A stretch of DNA of 64,000 bases from Streptomyces sp. WAC05374. GTDB taxonomy: Bacteria; Actinomycetota; Actinomycetes; Streptomycetales; Streptomycetaceae. The stretch is taken from the NCBI RefSeq assembly GCF_004353505.1, contig NZ_SMNQ01000002.1:124001-188000 (forward strand), given 5' to 3'. Of this stretch, positions 31,719-41,045 are shown in pieces. Within the stretch, counting starts at the first letter, position 1. Every line of letters begins with the position of its first letter. A program made the position numbers and the translations under genes. The notes beneath the pieces are model-generated. The model ran no database searches and was not told the DNA's origin. It worked only from the letters and a program-made list of their open reading frames with translations.

Positions 31719-33155
31719 ATGCGCCAGAGTCATACTCCGCCGACGCCGGAACGCACACCGGCAGGTACACCGCCGGCCCCTCCCTCGGACGCCTCTCCGG
31801 ACCCCTCCTCGGGCACGCCTTCGGGCACGTGCGCGGACACCTCGGCGGGCACGCCGCCGCGTACGCCGTCCATGGTGCGGCTCGCCGCCGCCTCGCTCGC
31901 CGGCACGGCCATCGAGTTCTACGACTTCTTCGTCTACGGGACGGCGGCCGCCCTGGTCCTGGGCCCGCTGTTCTTCCCCACGTTCTCCCCGGTCGCCGGC
32001 ACGCTGGCGGCTTTCGGTACGTTCGCGATCGGCTTCCTGTCGCGTCCGCTCGGCTCGATCCTCTTCGGGCACATCGGTGACCGGCACGGGCGGCGGCCGG
32101 TGATGTTCGCCTCCCTGGTGCTGACCGGCGCGGCGACCGTCGCGGTGGGTTGCGTGCCGTCGTACGAGACGCTCGGCGTGGCCGCTCCGGTGCTGCTGCT
32201 GGTGCTGCGGTTCCTCCAGGGACTGGGGCTCGGCGGGGAGTGGGGCGGGGCGGTCCTGCTGACGGCGGAGCACGCGCCCGAGCGGCGGCGCGCGCTGTGG
32301 GCGAGCTTCCCGCAGATCGGCCCGTCGGTGGGCTTCCTGCTGGCGAACGGGGTGATGCTGGCGCTGTCGGCGGGGCTGAGCGACGCCCAGTTCCGTGAGT
32401 GGGGGTGGCGGGTGCCGTTCTGGGCGGCGGGGCTGCTGGCGGCCGGCGGGCTCCTGCTGCGGACGTCGCTGGCGGAGACGCCCCAGTTCCGGGAGCTGGC
32501 CGAGAGCGGCAATCGGGCGAGCGCGCCCCTGGTGGAGGTGGCGCGCGGCCACTGGCGGCTGGTGCTGCTGACGGCCGGGGCGCTGGCGGTCGGGTACGCG
32601 ATCTTCTACGCGGTGTCCACGTGGGCGCTGGCGTACGGCACCGAGCAGCTCGGCGTGAGCCGCACGGTGATGCTCGTCTGCGTGATGGCGGCGGTGGCGA
32701 TCAAGGGGGCGGTCACGCCGTTCGCCGCGATGCTGGGCGACCGTTACGGGCGGCGGCCGCTGTGCCTGACCGGCTGCGCGGCCGCCGCGCTGTGGATGTT
32801 CCCGATGGTGGGCCTGCTGCACACGGGGCGGCCGCTGCTGATGTTCCTGGGCTTCACGGGGGCGCTGCTGGCGTTCATCACCATGTTCGCCGTGGTCGCC
32901 GCGTACCTGCCGGAGCTGTACGAACCCAGGGTGCGCTGCACCGGGGCGGCGGTCGGCTACAACCTGGCCGGGGTGCTGGGCGGGGCGGTGACGCCGATCG
33001 TGGCCACCGCCGCGGCCGGGGGCCCGGGGCCGCCCTGGGGCGTCGCGGCGTATCTGACCGGGATCTCGCTGCTCAGCCTCGGCTGCTTCGCCCTGCTGCC
33101 GGAGACGCTGCCCGGGCCGTCGGTGGAACCGGTGATGGAGTCGGCCGCCGCCTGA
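31719..33155 (+). CDS. MFS transporter, metabolite:H+ symporter (MHS) type
   Basis: A 12-span membrane carrier of the MHS group, with LAGTAIEFYDFFVYGTAAAL at the first span and the MFS signature GHIGDRHGRRPVMF after the second. A repeated GDRYGRRPL occurs in the second half. The first ~50 residues are a Pro/Thr/Ser-rich hydrophilic tail unusual for the family. Start choices are GTG 31701 (inside a terminator, unlikely), ATG 31719, or ATG 31872 at the conserved MVRLAAASLAG, which would drop the tail. Substrates of this group include citrate, proline and shikimate; I cannot tell which. Confidence 0.85.
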   Translation: MRQSHTPPTPERTPAGTPPAPPSDASPDPSSGTPSGTCADTSAGTPPRTPSMVRLAAASLAGTAIEFYDFFVYGTAAALVLGPLFFPTFSPVAGTLAAFGTFAIGFLSRPLGSILFGHIGDRHGRRPVMFASLVLTGAATVAVGCVPSYETLGVAAPVLLLVLRFLQGLGLGGEWGGAVLLTAEHAPERRRALWASFPQIGPSVGFLLANGVMLALSAGLSDAQFREWGWRVPFWAAGLLAAGGLLLRTSLAETPQFRELAESGNRASAPLVEVARGHWRLVLLTAGALAVGYAIFYAVSTWALAYGTEQLGVSRTVMLVCVMAAVAIKGAVTPFAAMLGDRYGRRPLCLTGCAAAALWMFPMVGLLHTGRPLLMFLGFTGALLAFITMFAVVAAYLPELYEPRVRCTGAAVGYNLAGVLGGAVTPIVATAAAGGPGPPWGVAAYLTGISLLSLGCFALLPETLPGPSVEPVMESAAA

Positions 33156-33158
33156 GGT

Positions 33159-33470
33159 TCAGGCGCGCTTGCCCAGCTCCTCCTGTTCGAGCAGGTCGCA
33201 GTTGGTGAAGACCGGGGGCTTGGGGCACAGCGTGGCCATCTTCTCGGCGATCTTCTGGGTCTCGGGGTCGTCGTTGTTGCGCATGGCGTCCTCGTGGGAC
33301 GCGAAGCCCACGATGGCCAGGTAGCGGTTGGGGCGGTCGCGGTCGCGCAGCAGGATGCGGTCGACCGGGCCGTAATCCTTGTCGGCCAGCGCCGTCCTGC
33401 GCTCTTCCAGGAAGGCTTCGAGCTCGTCGATGTGCTCGGTCTCGAAGTCGATGATCTGCGTGAACCTCAT
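33159..33470 (-). CDS. Small ABM-like (dimeric alpha-beta barrel) protein
   Basis: A 103-residue protein starting at ATG 33470. The pattern IIDFETEHIDELEAFLEE ... RYLAIVGFASHEDAMRNNDDPETQKIAEKM is that of the ferredoxin-like dimeric barrel proteins related to antibiotic biosynthesis monooxygenases and stress-responsive barrels. It converges with the MFS gene, 3 bases apart. Catalytic function is not predictable. Confidence 0.75.
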   Translation of the reverse strand: MRFTQIIDFETEHIDELEAFLEERRTALADKDYGPVDRILLRDRDRPNRYLAIVGFASHEDAMRNNDDPETQKIAEKMATLCPKPPVFTNCDLLEQEELGKRA

Positions 33471-33526
33471 GGTTACTCCACGCCGGGGCGGCCCCTCGCG
33501 GGTGGGGGCGTTCACCGTCCAAAGAA

Positions 33527-33572
33527 GCACCGGCCGGTGCGGGCCGCAATGCGAGCCCGTACCGGCCGGTGC
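33527..33572 (-). terminator. Long hairpin downstream of terC
   Basis: An 18-bp stem with a single G-U wobble (33527-33544 with 33555-33572) and a 10-base loop lies 28 bases after the terC stop. It is one of the most stable hairpins in the window and is very likely the terC terminator. Confidence 0.78.
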
Positions 33573-33600
33573 CGTTCGTCCGTGTCCGGAGAGCCGGGGA

Positions 33601-34590
33601 TCAGGCCTCCACGCTGTCCTTCGCGGCCGCCTCGGCGGCCTCGCGCTCCGCCTGCTTCTTGGAGGCGATCAGGCTGGTGATCGTGGTGATGACCAGGACG
33701 CCGCAGATGACCGCGAGCGAGACGGGGATGGAGATCTCGGGCACGTGCACCCCGGACTCGTGCAGGGCGTGCAGCACCAGCTTCACACCGATGAAGCCGA
33801 GGATCACCGACAGGCCGTAGCTCAGGTGGACCAGCTTCTTCAGCAGGCCGCCGATGAGGAAGTAGAGCTGCCGCAGACCCATCAGGGCGAAGGCGTTGGC
33901 GGTGAAGACGATGTACGGGTCCTGCGTCAGGCCGAAGATCGCCGGGATGGAGTCCAGGGCGAACAGGACGTCCGTGGTGCCGATGGCGAGCATGACGACC
34001 ATCAGGGGGGTCAGCACACGCTTGCCGTTGACGCGGATGAAGAGCTTGGTGCCGTGGTACTTGTCGGCGACACCGAAGCGGTTCTCGATCGACTTCAGGA
34101 GGCGGTTCTCCTCGAACTCCTCCTCCGGCTCGTCGGCGCGCGCCTCCTGGATGAGCTTCCAGGCGGTGTAGATCAGGAAGGCGCCGAAGATGTAGAAGAC
34201 CCACGAGAAGCTGGCGATGATCGCCGCGCCCGCCGCGATGAAGATCGCGCGCAGGACGAGCGCCACCAGCACACCGATCAGCAGCACCCGCTGCTGGAGG
34301 TGGGTGGGGACCGAGAACTTCGCCATGATCAGGACGAAGACGAAGAGATTGTCGACGCTGAGCGACTTCTCGGTGATGTACCCGGCGAAGAACTCGCCGG
34401 AGGCCTGGCTCTCGCCGAAGAACAGCAGTCCCAGACCGAACAGTGCCGCAAGGACGATCCAGACGACCGTCCAGGTACCGGCTTCCTTGATCGACACCTC
34501 ATGGGGCTTGCGCCCGATGAAGAAGTCGACCGCGATCAGGGCGGACAGACCAAGAATGGTCGCCACCCACAGGCTCATCGAAACGTCCAC
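33601..34590 (-). CDS. terC: TerC/Alx-family membrane protein (manganese/metal homeostasis)
   Basis: The 329-residue protein has nine or so hydrophobic spans and family signatures including ITEKSLSVDNLFVFVLI and FALDSIPAIFGLTQDPYIVFTANAFALMGLRQLYF, which carry the conserved acidic residues of the membrane. TerC/Alx/MntP-linked proteins are now tied to manganese export, and here the gene carries a yybP-ykoY riboswitch in its leader. The GTG at 34590 has GGAGG four bases upstream; an ATG at 34578 is an alternative. The start region is part of the riboswitch switch-pairing. Two TerD-like genes lie upstream on the same strand. Confidence 0.93.
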   Translation of the reverse strand: MDVSMSLWVATILGLSALIAVDFFIGRKPHEVSIKEAGTWTVVWIVLAALFGLGLLFFGESQASGEFFAGYITEKSLSVDNLFVFVLIMAKFSVPTHLQQRVLLIGVLVALVLRAIFIAAGAAIIASFSWVFYIFGAFLIYTAWKLIQEARADEPEEEFEENRLLKSIENRFGVADKYHGTKLFIRVNGKRVLTPLMVVMLAIGTTDVLFALDSIPAIFGLTQDPYIVFTANAFALMGLRQLYFLIGGLLKKLVHLSYGLSVILGFIGVKLVLHALHESGVHVPEISIPVSLAVICGVLVITTITSLIASKKQAEREAAEAAAKDSVEA

Positions 34591-34634
34591 TGCGCCTCCG
34601 GCGTCGTACGGCTACTGATCAGCGTCGTCGCTGC

Positions 34635-34765
34635 CGGAGGTCTCTTCCACCCGGGGCGCCCGGCGTCGTCCGCCGATGCGCGCCACGGGCCGGCGCCCCG
34701 GGACCGGTCTCATGTCCGACCGTCCGTATTGACGGGCACGCCGCGCACGGGAGTACTCCCCTCCG
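34635..34765 (-). promoter_or_regulatory. yybP-ykoY (manganese) riboswitch in the terC leader
   Basis: Read on the minus strand, the element opens with CGGAGGGGAGTA (34765-34754) and closes with GAAGAGACCTCCG (ending 34635), so CGGAGG pairs with CCTCCG to form P1. GGGGAGTA and the GAGACCTCC closing segment are the conserved core of yybP-ykoY RNAs. GC-rich hairpins lie between. The same 3' strand CCTCCGGC (34640-34633) is also perfectly complementary to GCCGGAGG (34602-34595), which is the ribosome site of terC. P1 formation would therefore free the ribosome site. Class assignment is from motif memory, not a covariance search. Confidence 0.75.
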
Positions 34766-34852
34766 CACCAAGAACGTTACCGTAAAGACCAAAGAAAGGT
34801 AAAGGGAAAAGTAAAAGGAACTCCAAGCACGCAGGTCAGGGAGGTACGGGGG

Positions 34853-36763
34853 TCAGTGGGGGCCGCCCGCTGCCACCTGGCTCAGGACCTGACGGAGGAT
34901 GCCGCTGCCGGCCGGCAGCCGGGGCGGCTCGTACGTCCAGGCGTGACCCACCCATGGGTCGGCGAGGTGGTCGTCCGGGACGGGAGTCAGGCGCAGCAGC
35001 GACCGCCACAGCGGATCGAGCACCGGCCCGTAGGCACGGGCGTCCTCCCGGTCGGCGACCAGCAGCAGATGGACGCCCACCGCCGGCCCCTCGTCCGCCA
35101 GGTAGCGGAGCTGGGTGACGGCCCGGTCGTCGAAACCGTGCGGGAAGTCGTTGACGATCAGGAGCTGGTCGGCCGTGTCCAGGTCGGGCGGGAGGGCGTC
35201 GGTCGCGCCACCGCTGACGGCCATCCGCACCAGCTCGACGCGCTGGGTGAGCCGGCCGAGGACCGAGGCCACTCCCCCGGCGCCCACCGCCGGCGGTGCG
35301 GCCAGCACACCGGAGCCGGCCAGCGGGGCGAGCGACCCGGCCGCGGAACCCGCCGGGTCGATGACGTGGACGGTGTACGCGCCCCGCGGATGGACCGCGA
35401 GCAGCCGGGCCGCGTGCAGGACCGCCGTGTCCACCGCCAGCCGGCGCAGCTCGGCGTCGTCCATCAGGACGGCGGCCTCGGAGCCGGAGCGGCCGCTGTC
35501 CACCCACAGCCCGCGCTCCAGCGGGAGCCGCACCAGCATGGGGATGCGCAGATCGGGGCTCTCGGGGAGGTGGAGGTCGCCGAGGCGCACGGCCATGGGC
35601 GCCTCGGCGGGGACGCGGTAACCGTGCCAGACCGGGTTGTCCCAGTTCGCGTACGCGACCGGCAGCGCGGGCTCGACGACCTCGGCCTCGGCGGTGAGCT
35701 GGGCGAGGTCCCGGTCGAGCGCCGCGCGGGCCCGGGCGGTCAGCTCGTCGCTCTTGGCGCGGGCCGCCTCGCGGGCGGCGTCACCGGCGGAGCCGATGCG
35801 GCTGCGCGGGTCGGAGAGCACACGGTCCAGCTCCTGGTCCATGCGCGACTCGGCGAAGTCGACGGCGCTGCGGTACGCGGCCGTGGTGCGGGCCAGGTCC
35901 TCGAACATGCCCCAGACCTGGTTGTACAGGCGCTCGTCCATGGACCATCCGGTGGCGTCGCCGGCGACCGGCGCGGCGGGCTGCCCGGGCGGGGCCGGCG
36001 GCACACCGGGACGGCCGGTGGCGGCGCCCGGGGGCGGCGGGGCGGTGGCGTCGCGGCGCGGGTGGGCGTAGCTGATGGGGCCGGTCGAGACGGGGGCGGC
36101 CGGGGCGGTGTCGGCCGCGGGGGCGGGGCCGCCGGACGCGGTGAGGGAGGCGCCCCGCCTGGCGCGGTCCCCCTCGGCGGTGCGGGGCGGCGGCGCGGCG
36201 ACCGACCGGGTCAGCCCGGCCCTGACCGCTTCCTGGATGGTGTCCGCCAGTTCGGCCGCGCGGTCGATGCCCTGGTCGGCGAGCATGGCGGTGAGCCCGC
36301 CCGCGTACCCCTGGCCGACGGCGCGCATCTTCCAGGCGCCCTGGCGGCGGTACAGCTCCAGGGCGACGACGGCGGACTCGGTGTCGAGCCCGGTGATGGT
36401 GTAGCTGGCGACCCCGGTGCCGTCGAGGGCGGTGACGGCGGCGAAGGGGGCGGCGACGGCGCCGAACCGGGCGGGGCCGCCGGTGCCGGCGGGCAGCGCG
36501 AGCAGCACGGTGACCCGGTGGCACGCCTCGGGGAGGGCGCCGAGGTCCACGGCGAGCCGGTGGTCGGCCGCCGCCTGCCTGGACACCTCCAGGCCCGGCA
36601 GGGCGGGCGAGCCGGGGTGGGCGACCCACTCGGCGCCGGCCACCGTGCCGTTCTCGTCGCCGAGCGTGGCACCGGCGATGACCGGTTCGCCGGCCGACAC
36701 CCGGATCTCGAGTCGGGTGTGGGGCAGGGGATGGTTCTGCCCCCGGACCAGCTCGGCCGTCAT
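34853..36763 (-). CDS. TerD-domain protein fused to a degenerate P-loop-like domain
   Basis: The ATG at 36763 (MTAELVRGQNHPLPHTRLEI) gives 636 residues. Residues 1-190 form a TerD-type calcium-binding domain (VSAGEPVIAGATLGDENGT, YTITGLDTESAVVALELYRR). A Pro/Ala-rich linker follows, then a helical stretch near 330-400, and a C-terminal region resembling FtsK/SpoIIIE-type ATPases (LRIPMLVRLPLERGLWVDSG, LLIVNDFPHGFDD, GVHLLLVADREDA). The Walker A lysine is missing (WVDSGRSGSE). TerD proteins belong to the tellurite/stress signalling systems. The fusion suggests a regulatory or scaffold module. Confidence 0.82.
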   Translation of the reverse strand: MTAELVRGQNHPLPHTRLEIRVSAGEPVIAGATLGDENGTVAGAEWVAHPGSPALPGLEVSRQAAADHRLAVDLGALPEACHRVTVLLALPAGTGGPARFGAVAAPFAAVTALDGTGVASYTITGLDTESAVVALELYRRQGAWKMRAVGQGYAGGLTAMLADQGIDRAAELADTIQEAVRAGLTRSVAAPPPRTAEGDRARRGASLTASGGPAPAADTAPAAPVSTGPISYAHPRRDATAPPPPGAATGRPGVPPAPPGQPAAPVAGDATGWSMDERLYNQVWGMFEDLARTTAAYRSAVDFAESRMDQELDRVLSDPRSRIGSAGDAAREAARAKSDELTARARAALDRDLAQLTAEAEVVEPALPVAYANWDNPVWHGYRVPAEAPMAVRLGDLHLPESPDLRIPMLVRLPLERGLWVDSGRSGSEAAVLMDDAELRRLAVDTAVLHAARLLAVHPRGAYTVHVIDPAGSAAGSLAPLAGSGVLAAPPAVGAGGVASVLGRLTQRVELVRMAVSGGATDALPPDLDTADQLLIVNDFPHGFDDRAVTQLRYLADEGPAVGVHLLLVADREDARAYGPVLDPLWRSLLRLTPVPDDHLADPWVGHAWTYEPPRLPAGSGILRQVLSQVAAGGPH

Positions 36764-36951
36764 TGCCTGTGTCCCCTTCGCTGCCTCGGTGTGGGCCGCA
36801 GCTCCCGGCGGCCTGGCCTCCGGGAGCTGCGGGTGGTGCTGCGTGTGGTGGTGCATGTGGTGGTGCGTGGTGGTGGTGCGTGGTGGTGGTGCGTCGGCCG
36901 GTGTCTGTGGCACCGCGCCGCGGGTGCGGCGCCGGCGGAGGCGCCGTGCGC
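36764..36951. repeat. GTG/GGT-rich simple repeats between the two terD genes
   Basis: From about 36833 to 36893 the plus strand is a run of GTGGTG and GTGGTGGTGCGT units. In the minus reading frame of the large TerD gene this would encode a His-rich HHHMHHH-type stretch before the chosen start. No SD-linked start precedes it, so I leave it out of the protein. Confidence 0.6.
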
Positions 36952-37530
36952 CTACAGGTGCGGCAGGATGAACGGCATCAGGTCCTGGAACGTACGGCCG
37001 TTGGCCGAGCTGCCCAGGGCCGTCATCCGCCAGCCGGAGCCCGCCCGGTGGACCTTGGCCATGATCTGGGCGGTGTACTGGCCGCCGCCGTCCAGGGTGT
37101 AGCGCGCGAGCTCCTGACCGTTCGTCTCGTCGACGATGCGGCAGAAGGCGTTCTGCACCTCCTGGAACGTCTGGCCGGTGAACGAGTTCACCGTGAAGAC
37201 GATCTGGTCGATGTGGACTGGGACCCGCTCCAGGTCGACGAGGATCGCCTCGTCGTCACCGCCCTGTCCCGCGCCGCCCACCAGGTTGTCGCCGGTGTGG
37301 CGGACCGAGCCGTCGTCGCTCACCAGGTGGCGGAAGAAGACCACGTCCACGGGCTGCTTCTCGGCGAAGAGCACCGCCGAGGCGTCCAGGTCGACCTCCC
37401 GGGTGCGCGAGCCGAACAGACCGCGGCGCGGCGCCGCCTGCCAGCCGAGCCCCATCCGCACCGCCGTGAGAGTACCCCCGTCGCTCTTCTGCAGGCTGAT
37501 GGCCTGGCCCTTGGTCATGTTGACCGTCAC
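36952..37530 (-). CDS. terD: TerD-family protein
   Basis: The 192-residue protein is a stand-alone TerD. It begins at GTG 37530 with TVNMTKGQAISLQKSDGGTL and has the acidic calcium-binding segments VDLDASAVLFAEK, GDNLVGGAGQGGDDEAILVDL and the helical/strand ending RTFQDLMPFILPHL. It lies upstream of the large TerD fusion and terC on the same strand, the usual ter-type grouping in Streptomyces. Confidence 0.93.
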   Translation of the reverse strand: MTVNMTKGQAISLQKSDGGTLTAVRMGLGWQAAPRRGLFGSRTREVDLDASAVLFAEKQPVDVVFFRHLVSDDGSVRHTGDNLVGGAGQGGDDEAILVDLERVPVHIDQIVFTVNSFTGQTFQEVQNAFCRIVDETNGQELARYTLDGGGQYTAQIMAKVHRAGSGWRMTALGSSANGRTFQDLMPFILPHL

Positions 37531-37666
37531 GCGCTGTCCCCTCTCGTTGCGTACCCCCGCGACCGTCTAAGAGTGCGGTTGCCAGCACCCTACGCAGGGG
37601 CCGCGAGACGGCATCAGGCCAGGCCCCCTTTTGTGGCGGTGTTGCAACACACCGGCCGCGGCGGCG

Positions 37667-39832
37667 TCAGGCGATGCCCGCCTCCTTCATCTGCCGCAGC
37701 TCCTTCTTCAGCTCGCCCACCTCGTCGCGCAGTCGCGCCGCCACCTCGAACTGGAGCTCGGCGGCCGCCGCCCGCATCCGCTCGGTCATCTCCTCGATGA
37801 TCCCGGCCAGTTCGGCCGCCGGACGGTCGCTCACCAGCGCGCCCTTGCCGCCTGCCTTGCCACCTGCCGTGCCCGCCTTGGCACCGGCCGCGGCGCCGGT
37901 CCTGGCCGAGGCGGAGCCGAGCGACGGGACGGGGGCCTTGGCGCCCTTGCCGTCCTTGGACTTGCGGTACCCGCTGCCCAGGAGCTGCTCGGTGTCGACC
38001 TCCTCGCGCGCGATGGTCGCGACGATGTCGTTGATCTTCTTGCGCAGCGGCTGCGGGTCGATGCCGTTGGCCGTGTTGTACGCGACCTGCTTCTCGCGCC
38101 GGCGGTTGGTCTCGTCGATGGCCTGCGCCATGGCCGGGGTGATGGTGTCGGCGTACATGTGCACCTGGCCGGAGACATTGCGCGCCGCGCGCCCGATGGT
38201 CTGGATCAGTGAGGTCCCGGAGCGGAGGAAGCCCTGCTTGTCGGCGTCGAGGATCGCCACCAGGGAGACCTCGGGCAGGTCGAGTCCCTCACGCAGGAGG
38301 TTGATGCCGACGAGCACGTCGTACTCACCGGCCCTCAGCTCGCGCAGCAGCTCCACACGGCGCAGGGTGTCGACGTCGCTGTGCAGGTAGCGGACCTGGA
38401 TGCCCAGTTCCAGGAAGTAGTCGGTGAGGTCCTCGGCCATCTTCTTGGTGAGGGTGGTGACCAGGACCCGTTCGTCCCGCTCGGTGCGCAGCCGGATCTC
38501 GTGGACCAGGTCGTCGATCTGCCCCTCGGTGGGCTTGACGACCACCTCGGGGTCGACGAGGCCGGTGGGCCGGATGATCTGCTCGACGAAGCCGTCGGAG
38601 CGGGAGAGCTCGTACTGTCCGGGCGTCGCCGACAGGTAGACGGTCTGCCCGATCCGCTCCTGGAACTCCTCCCACTTCAGCGGCCGGTTGTCGAGCGCGG
38701 ACGGCAGGCGGAAGCCGTGGTCGACGAGGGTGCGCTTGCGGGAGGCGTCACCCTCGTACATGGCGCCGATCTGGGGCACGGTGACGTGGGACTCGTCGAT
38801 GACGAGCAGGAAGTCCTCGGGGAAGTAGTCGAGGAGGGTGTTGGGCGGGGAGCCGGGCTCGCGGTCGTCGAAGTGCATCGAGTAGTTCTCGATGCCGGAG
38901 CAGGAGCCGATCTGGCGCATCATCTCGATGTCGTACGTGGTGCGCATCCGCAGCCGCTGGGCCTCCAGCAGCTTGCCCTGCTTCTCCAGCTCGGCCAGGC
39001 GCTGCTCCAGCTCCCGCTCGATGCCGTTGATCGCCTTCTCCATGCGCTCCGGGCCCGCCACGTAGTGGCTGGCCGGGAAGACGTACAGCTCGCGGTCGTC
39101 GCTGATGACCTCGCCCGTGAGGGGGTGGAGGGTGGACAGCGCCTCGATCTCGTCGCCGAACATCTCGATCCGGACGGCCAGCTCCTCGTAGACCGGGAAG
39201 ATCTCGATGGTGTCGCCGCGCACCCGGAAGGTGCCGCGGGCGAAGGCCAGGTCGTTGCGGGTGTACTGGATGTCGACGAAGCGGCGCAGCAACTGGTCCC
39301 GGTCGATCTCCTCCCCCACCTTGAGGGGCACCATCCGGTCCACGTACTCCTGGGGGGTGCCCAGGCCGTAGATGCAGGAGACGGAGGCCACCACGACGAC
39401 GTCCCGGCGGGTCAGCAGGGAGTTCGTTGCCGAGTGGCGCAGCCGCTCGACCTCCTCGTTGATCGAGGAGTCCTTCTCGATGTAGGTGTCCGACTGCGGG
39501 ACGTACGCCTCGGGCTGGTAGTAGTCGTAGTACGAGACGAAGTACTCGACTGCGTTGTTCGGCAGGAGCTCGCGGAACTCGTTGGCCAACTGGGCGGCCA
39601 GCGTCTTGTTCGGCGCCATCACCAGGGTGGGGCGCTGGAGCTGCTCGATCATCCAGGCGGTCGTCGCCGACTTTCCGGTGCCGGTGGCACCGAGGAGGAC
39701 GACGTCCTTCTCGCCCGCGCGGATGCGCCGGGCCAGGTCGGCGATGGCCGTCGGCTGGTCGCCGCTGGGCTGGTAGGGGCTGACGACCTCGAAGGGCGCC
39801 ACCGAGCGTTCGATCTTGGAAACGGGCCGCAT
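37667..39832 (-). CDS. uvrB: Excinuclease ABC subunit B
   Basis: UvrB is the helicase-like core of nucleotide excision repair that hands damaged DNA to UvrC. The 721-residue protein starts at ATG 39832 ([20 protein letters not shown]). It has Walker A GATGTGKS (48-55), the beta-hairpin region [20 protein letters not shown], a DESH box and motif [11 protein letters not shown]. The C-terminal UVR domain ([20 protein letters not shown]) is present after a Gly/Ala/Lys-rich insert. Confidence 0.97.
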   Translation of the reverse strand: MRPVSKIERSVAPFEVVSPYQPSGDQPTAIADLARRIRAGEKDVVLLGATGTGKSATTAWMIEQLQRPTLVMAPNKTLAAQLANEFRELLPNNAVEYFVSYYDYYQPEAYVPQSDTYIEKDSSINEEVERLRHSATNSLLTRRDVVVVASVSCIYGLGTPQEYVDRMVPLKVGEEIDRDQLLRRFVDIQYTRNDLAFARGTFRVRGDTIEIFPVYEELAVRIEMFGDEIEALSTLHPLTGEVISDDRELYVFPASHYVAGPERMEKAINGIERELEQRLAELEKQGKLLEAQRLRMRTTYDIEMMRQIGSCSGIENYSMHFDDREPGSPPNTLLDYFPEDFLLVIDESHVTVPQIGAMYEGDASRKRTLVDHGFRLPSALDNRPLKWEEFQERIGQTVYLSATPGQYELSRSDGFVEQIIRPTGLVDPEVVVKPTEGQIDDLVHEIRLRTERDERVLVTTLTKKMAEDLTDYFLELGIQVRYLHSDVDTLRRVELLRELRAGEYDVLVGINLLREGLDLPEVSLVAILDADKQGFLRSGTSLIQTIGRAARNVSGQVHMYADTITPAMAQAIDETNRRREKQVAYNTANGIDPQPLRKKINDIVATIAREEVDTEQLLGSGYRKSKDGKGAKAPVPSLGSASARTGAAAGAKAGTAGGKAGGKGALVSDRPAAELAGIIEEMTERMRAAAAELQFEVAARLRDEVGELKKELRQMKEAGIA

Positions 39833-39911
39833 GCAACCACCGTACGACCCGGCACTGACAGTCGGGGGTCGCGTGGGATTCCCGGCGGCCGTCCGCGGCC
39901 GGTCGCGGCCG

Positions 39912-40787
39912 TCAGCGGTCGCCGGTGCGCTGCCGGCGCCGGGGCGCGCGGACCTGGTACCGGACGGCCCGGTCGTGGTGGGCGTGGCTGTGCCGGTGGG
40001 CCGCCGCGCCGGGGCGTGCGGAGGCGGTGACGGCGGGCGGCCGCCGGTCGCGGCCGCCCGTCACCAGCAGCGGGTCGACCATCACCACGAACGCCGCGAG
40101 CAGCAGGAACACCGCCGGGCCGATCAGCATGGGGGCCAGCAGCGAGGTCGCGGTGTCGCCGCCGCCCGCCGTGGCGCCGTCGCCGTGCAGGTGGACGCGG
40201 ACGGCGGCCATGCCCGTGTAGTGCATTCCGGTGACCGCGACCCCCATGCCCAGGGCGGCCCCGAGGCTGGTCAGGAAGCCCCGGGTCGACACGGCCGCCC
40301 ACAGCGCCGAGGTCGCGGCCACGACCGCGATCACGACGGAGAGGGAGACGGTGAGGGTGTCGTACTGGAGCCGGCCCGGCAGGCGCATTCCAGCCATGCC
40401 GAGGTAGTGCATGGTGGCGATGCCCAGGCCCGTGAGGGTGCCGCCGGTGACCAGGGCCATCGCCGTGGCGCCCCGGTATCCGACGATGAAGATCCCGACT
40501 CCGACCATCACGATCGCCACCGCGAGGCTGGCCAGTGTGATGGAGGGGGCGTAGCCGACCGGTGCCTCCTGGACGGTGAAGCCCATCATGGCGATGAAGT
40601 GCATGGTCCATATGCCCGAGCCGATGGACGTGGCGCCCAGCGCCAGCCAGCCGAGCTTGGCGGGGCCGTGCCTGCGCAGCGACCTGGTGGTGCAGCGCAG
40701 CCCGAGGGCGCCGCCGAGGCACGCCATGAGAAAGGCGGCCACGGGTGTGACAAAGCCGTAGCTGAAACCGTCGACCGTGCCCTGCAT
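39912..40787 (-). CDS. MHYT-domain integral membrane sensor
   Basis: The ATG at 40787 ([20 protein letters not shown]) gives 291 residues. The MHYT motif occurs three times, as [18 protein letters not shown] and MHYTGMAAV, in a seven-span membrane protein. This is the copper/gas-sensing domain proposed for CO, NO or O2. No GGDEF, kinase or other output domain is attached. The C-terminus is a His/Arg-rich tail ([15 protein letters not shown]). It is divergent from the alkyltransferase gene. Confidence 0.9.
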   Translation of the reverse strand: MQGTVDGFSYGFVTPVAAFLMACLGGALGLRCTTRSLRRHGPAKLGWLALGATSIGSGIWTMHFIAMMGFTVQEAPVGYAPSITLASLAVAIVMVGVGIFIVGYRGATAMALVTGGTLTGLGIATMHYLGMAGMRLPGRLQYDTLTVSLSVVIAVVAATSALWAAVSTRGFLTSLGAALGMGVAVTGMHYTGMAAVRVHLHGDGATAGGGDTATSLLAPMLIGPAVFLLLAAFVVMVDPLLVTGGRDRRPPAVTASARPGAAAHRHSHAHHDRAVRYQVRAPRRRQRTGDR

Positions 40788-41045
40788 GCCCGTACGCCCT
40801 TCGCTCCTCGTACCCCGCCGCCCGGAAGCCTCGCGCCCGTGCGGCGGCGCCGGTGGTGCCATGTGTACCCGCTGGTACGGGAGCGAGGCTATGGCGCGTC
40901 AAGGACCGAACAAACATTTGCACAGAGATTTGTCGACAGAGGGGCCGCGGCGTGAGGGTCGGGCGCCGCACCGTTCACATTCCGGCCACCCGCCGACCGG
41001 CGCGACCGGGCCGCGTTGTCAGTGGCCGGTCGTACGGTGGTCGGC

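Noticed and set aside
36764-36913. N-terminal His-rich extension of the large TerD protein
   Set aside because: It comes from a GTG-repeat region without a ribosome site; the conserved TerD start is at 36763.
40890-40940. LexA/SOS box before the alkyltransferase gene
   Set aside because: CGAACAAACATTTG shares only one half of the actinobacterial consensus CGAACnnnnGTTCG.
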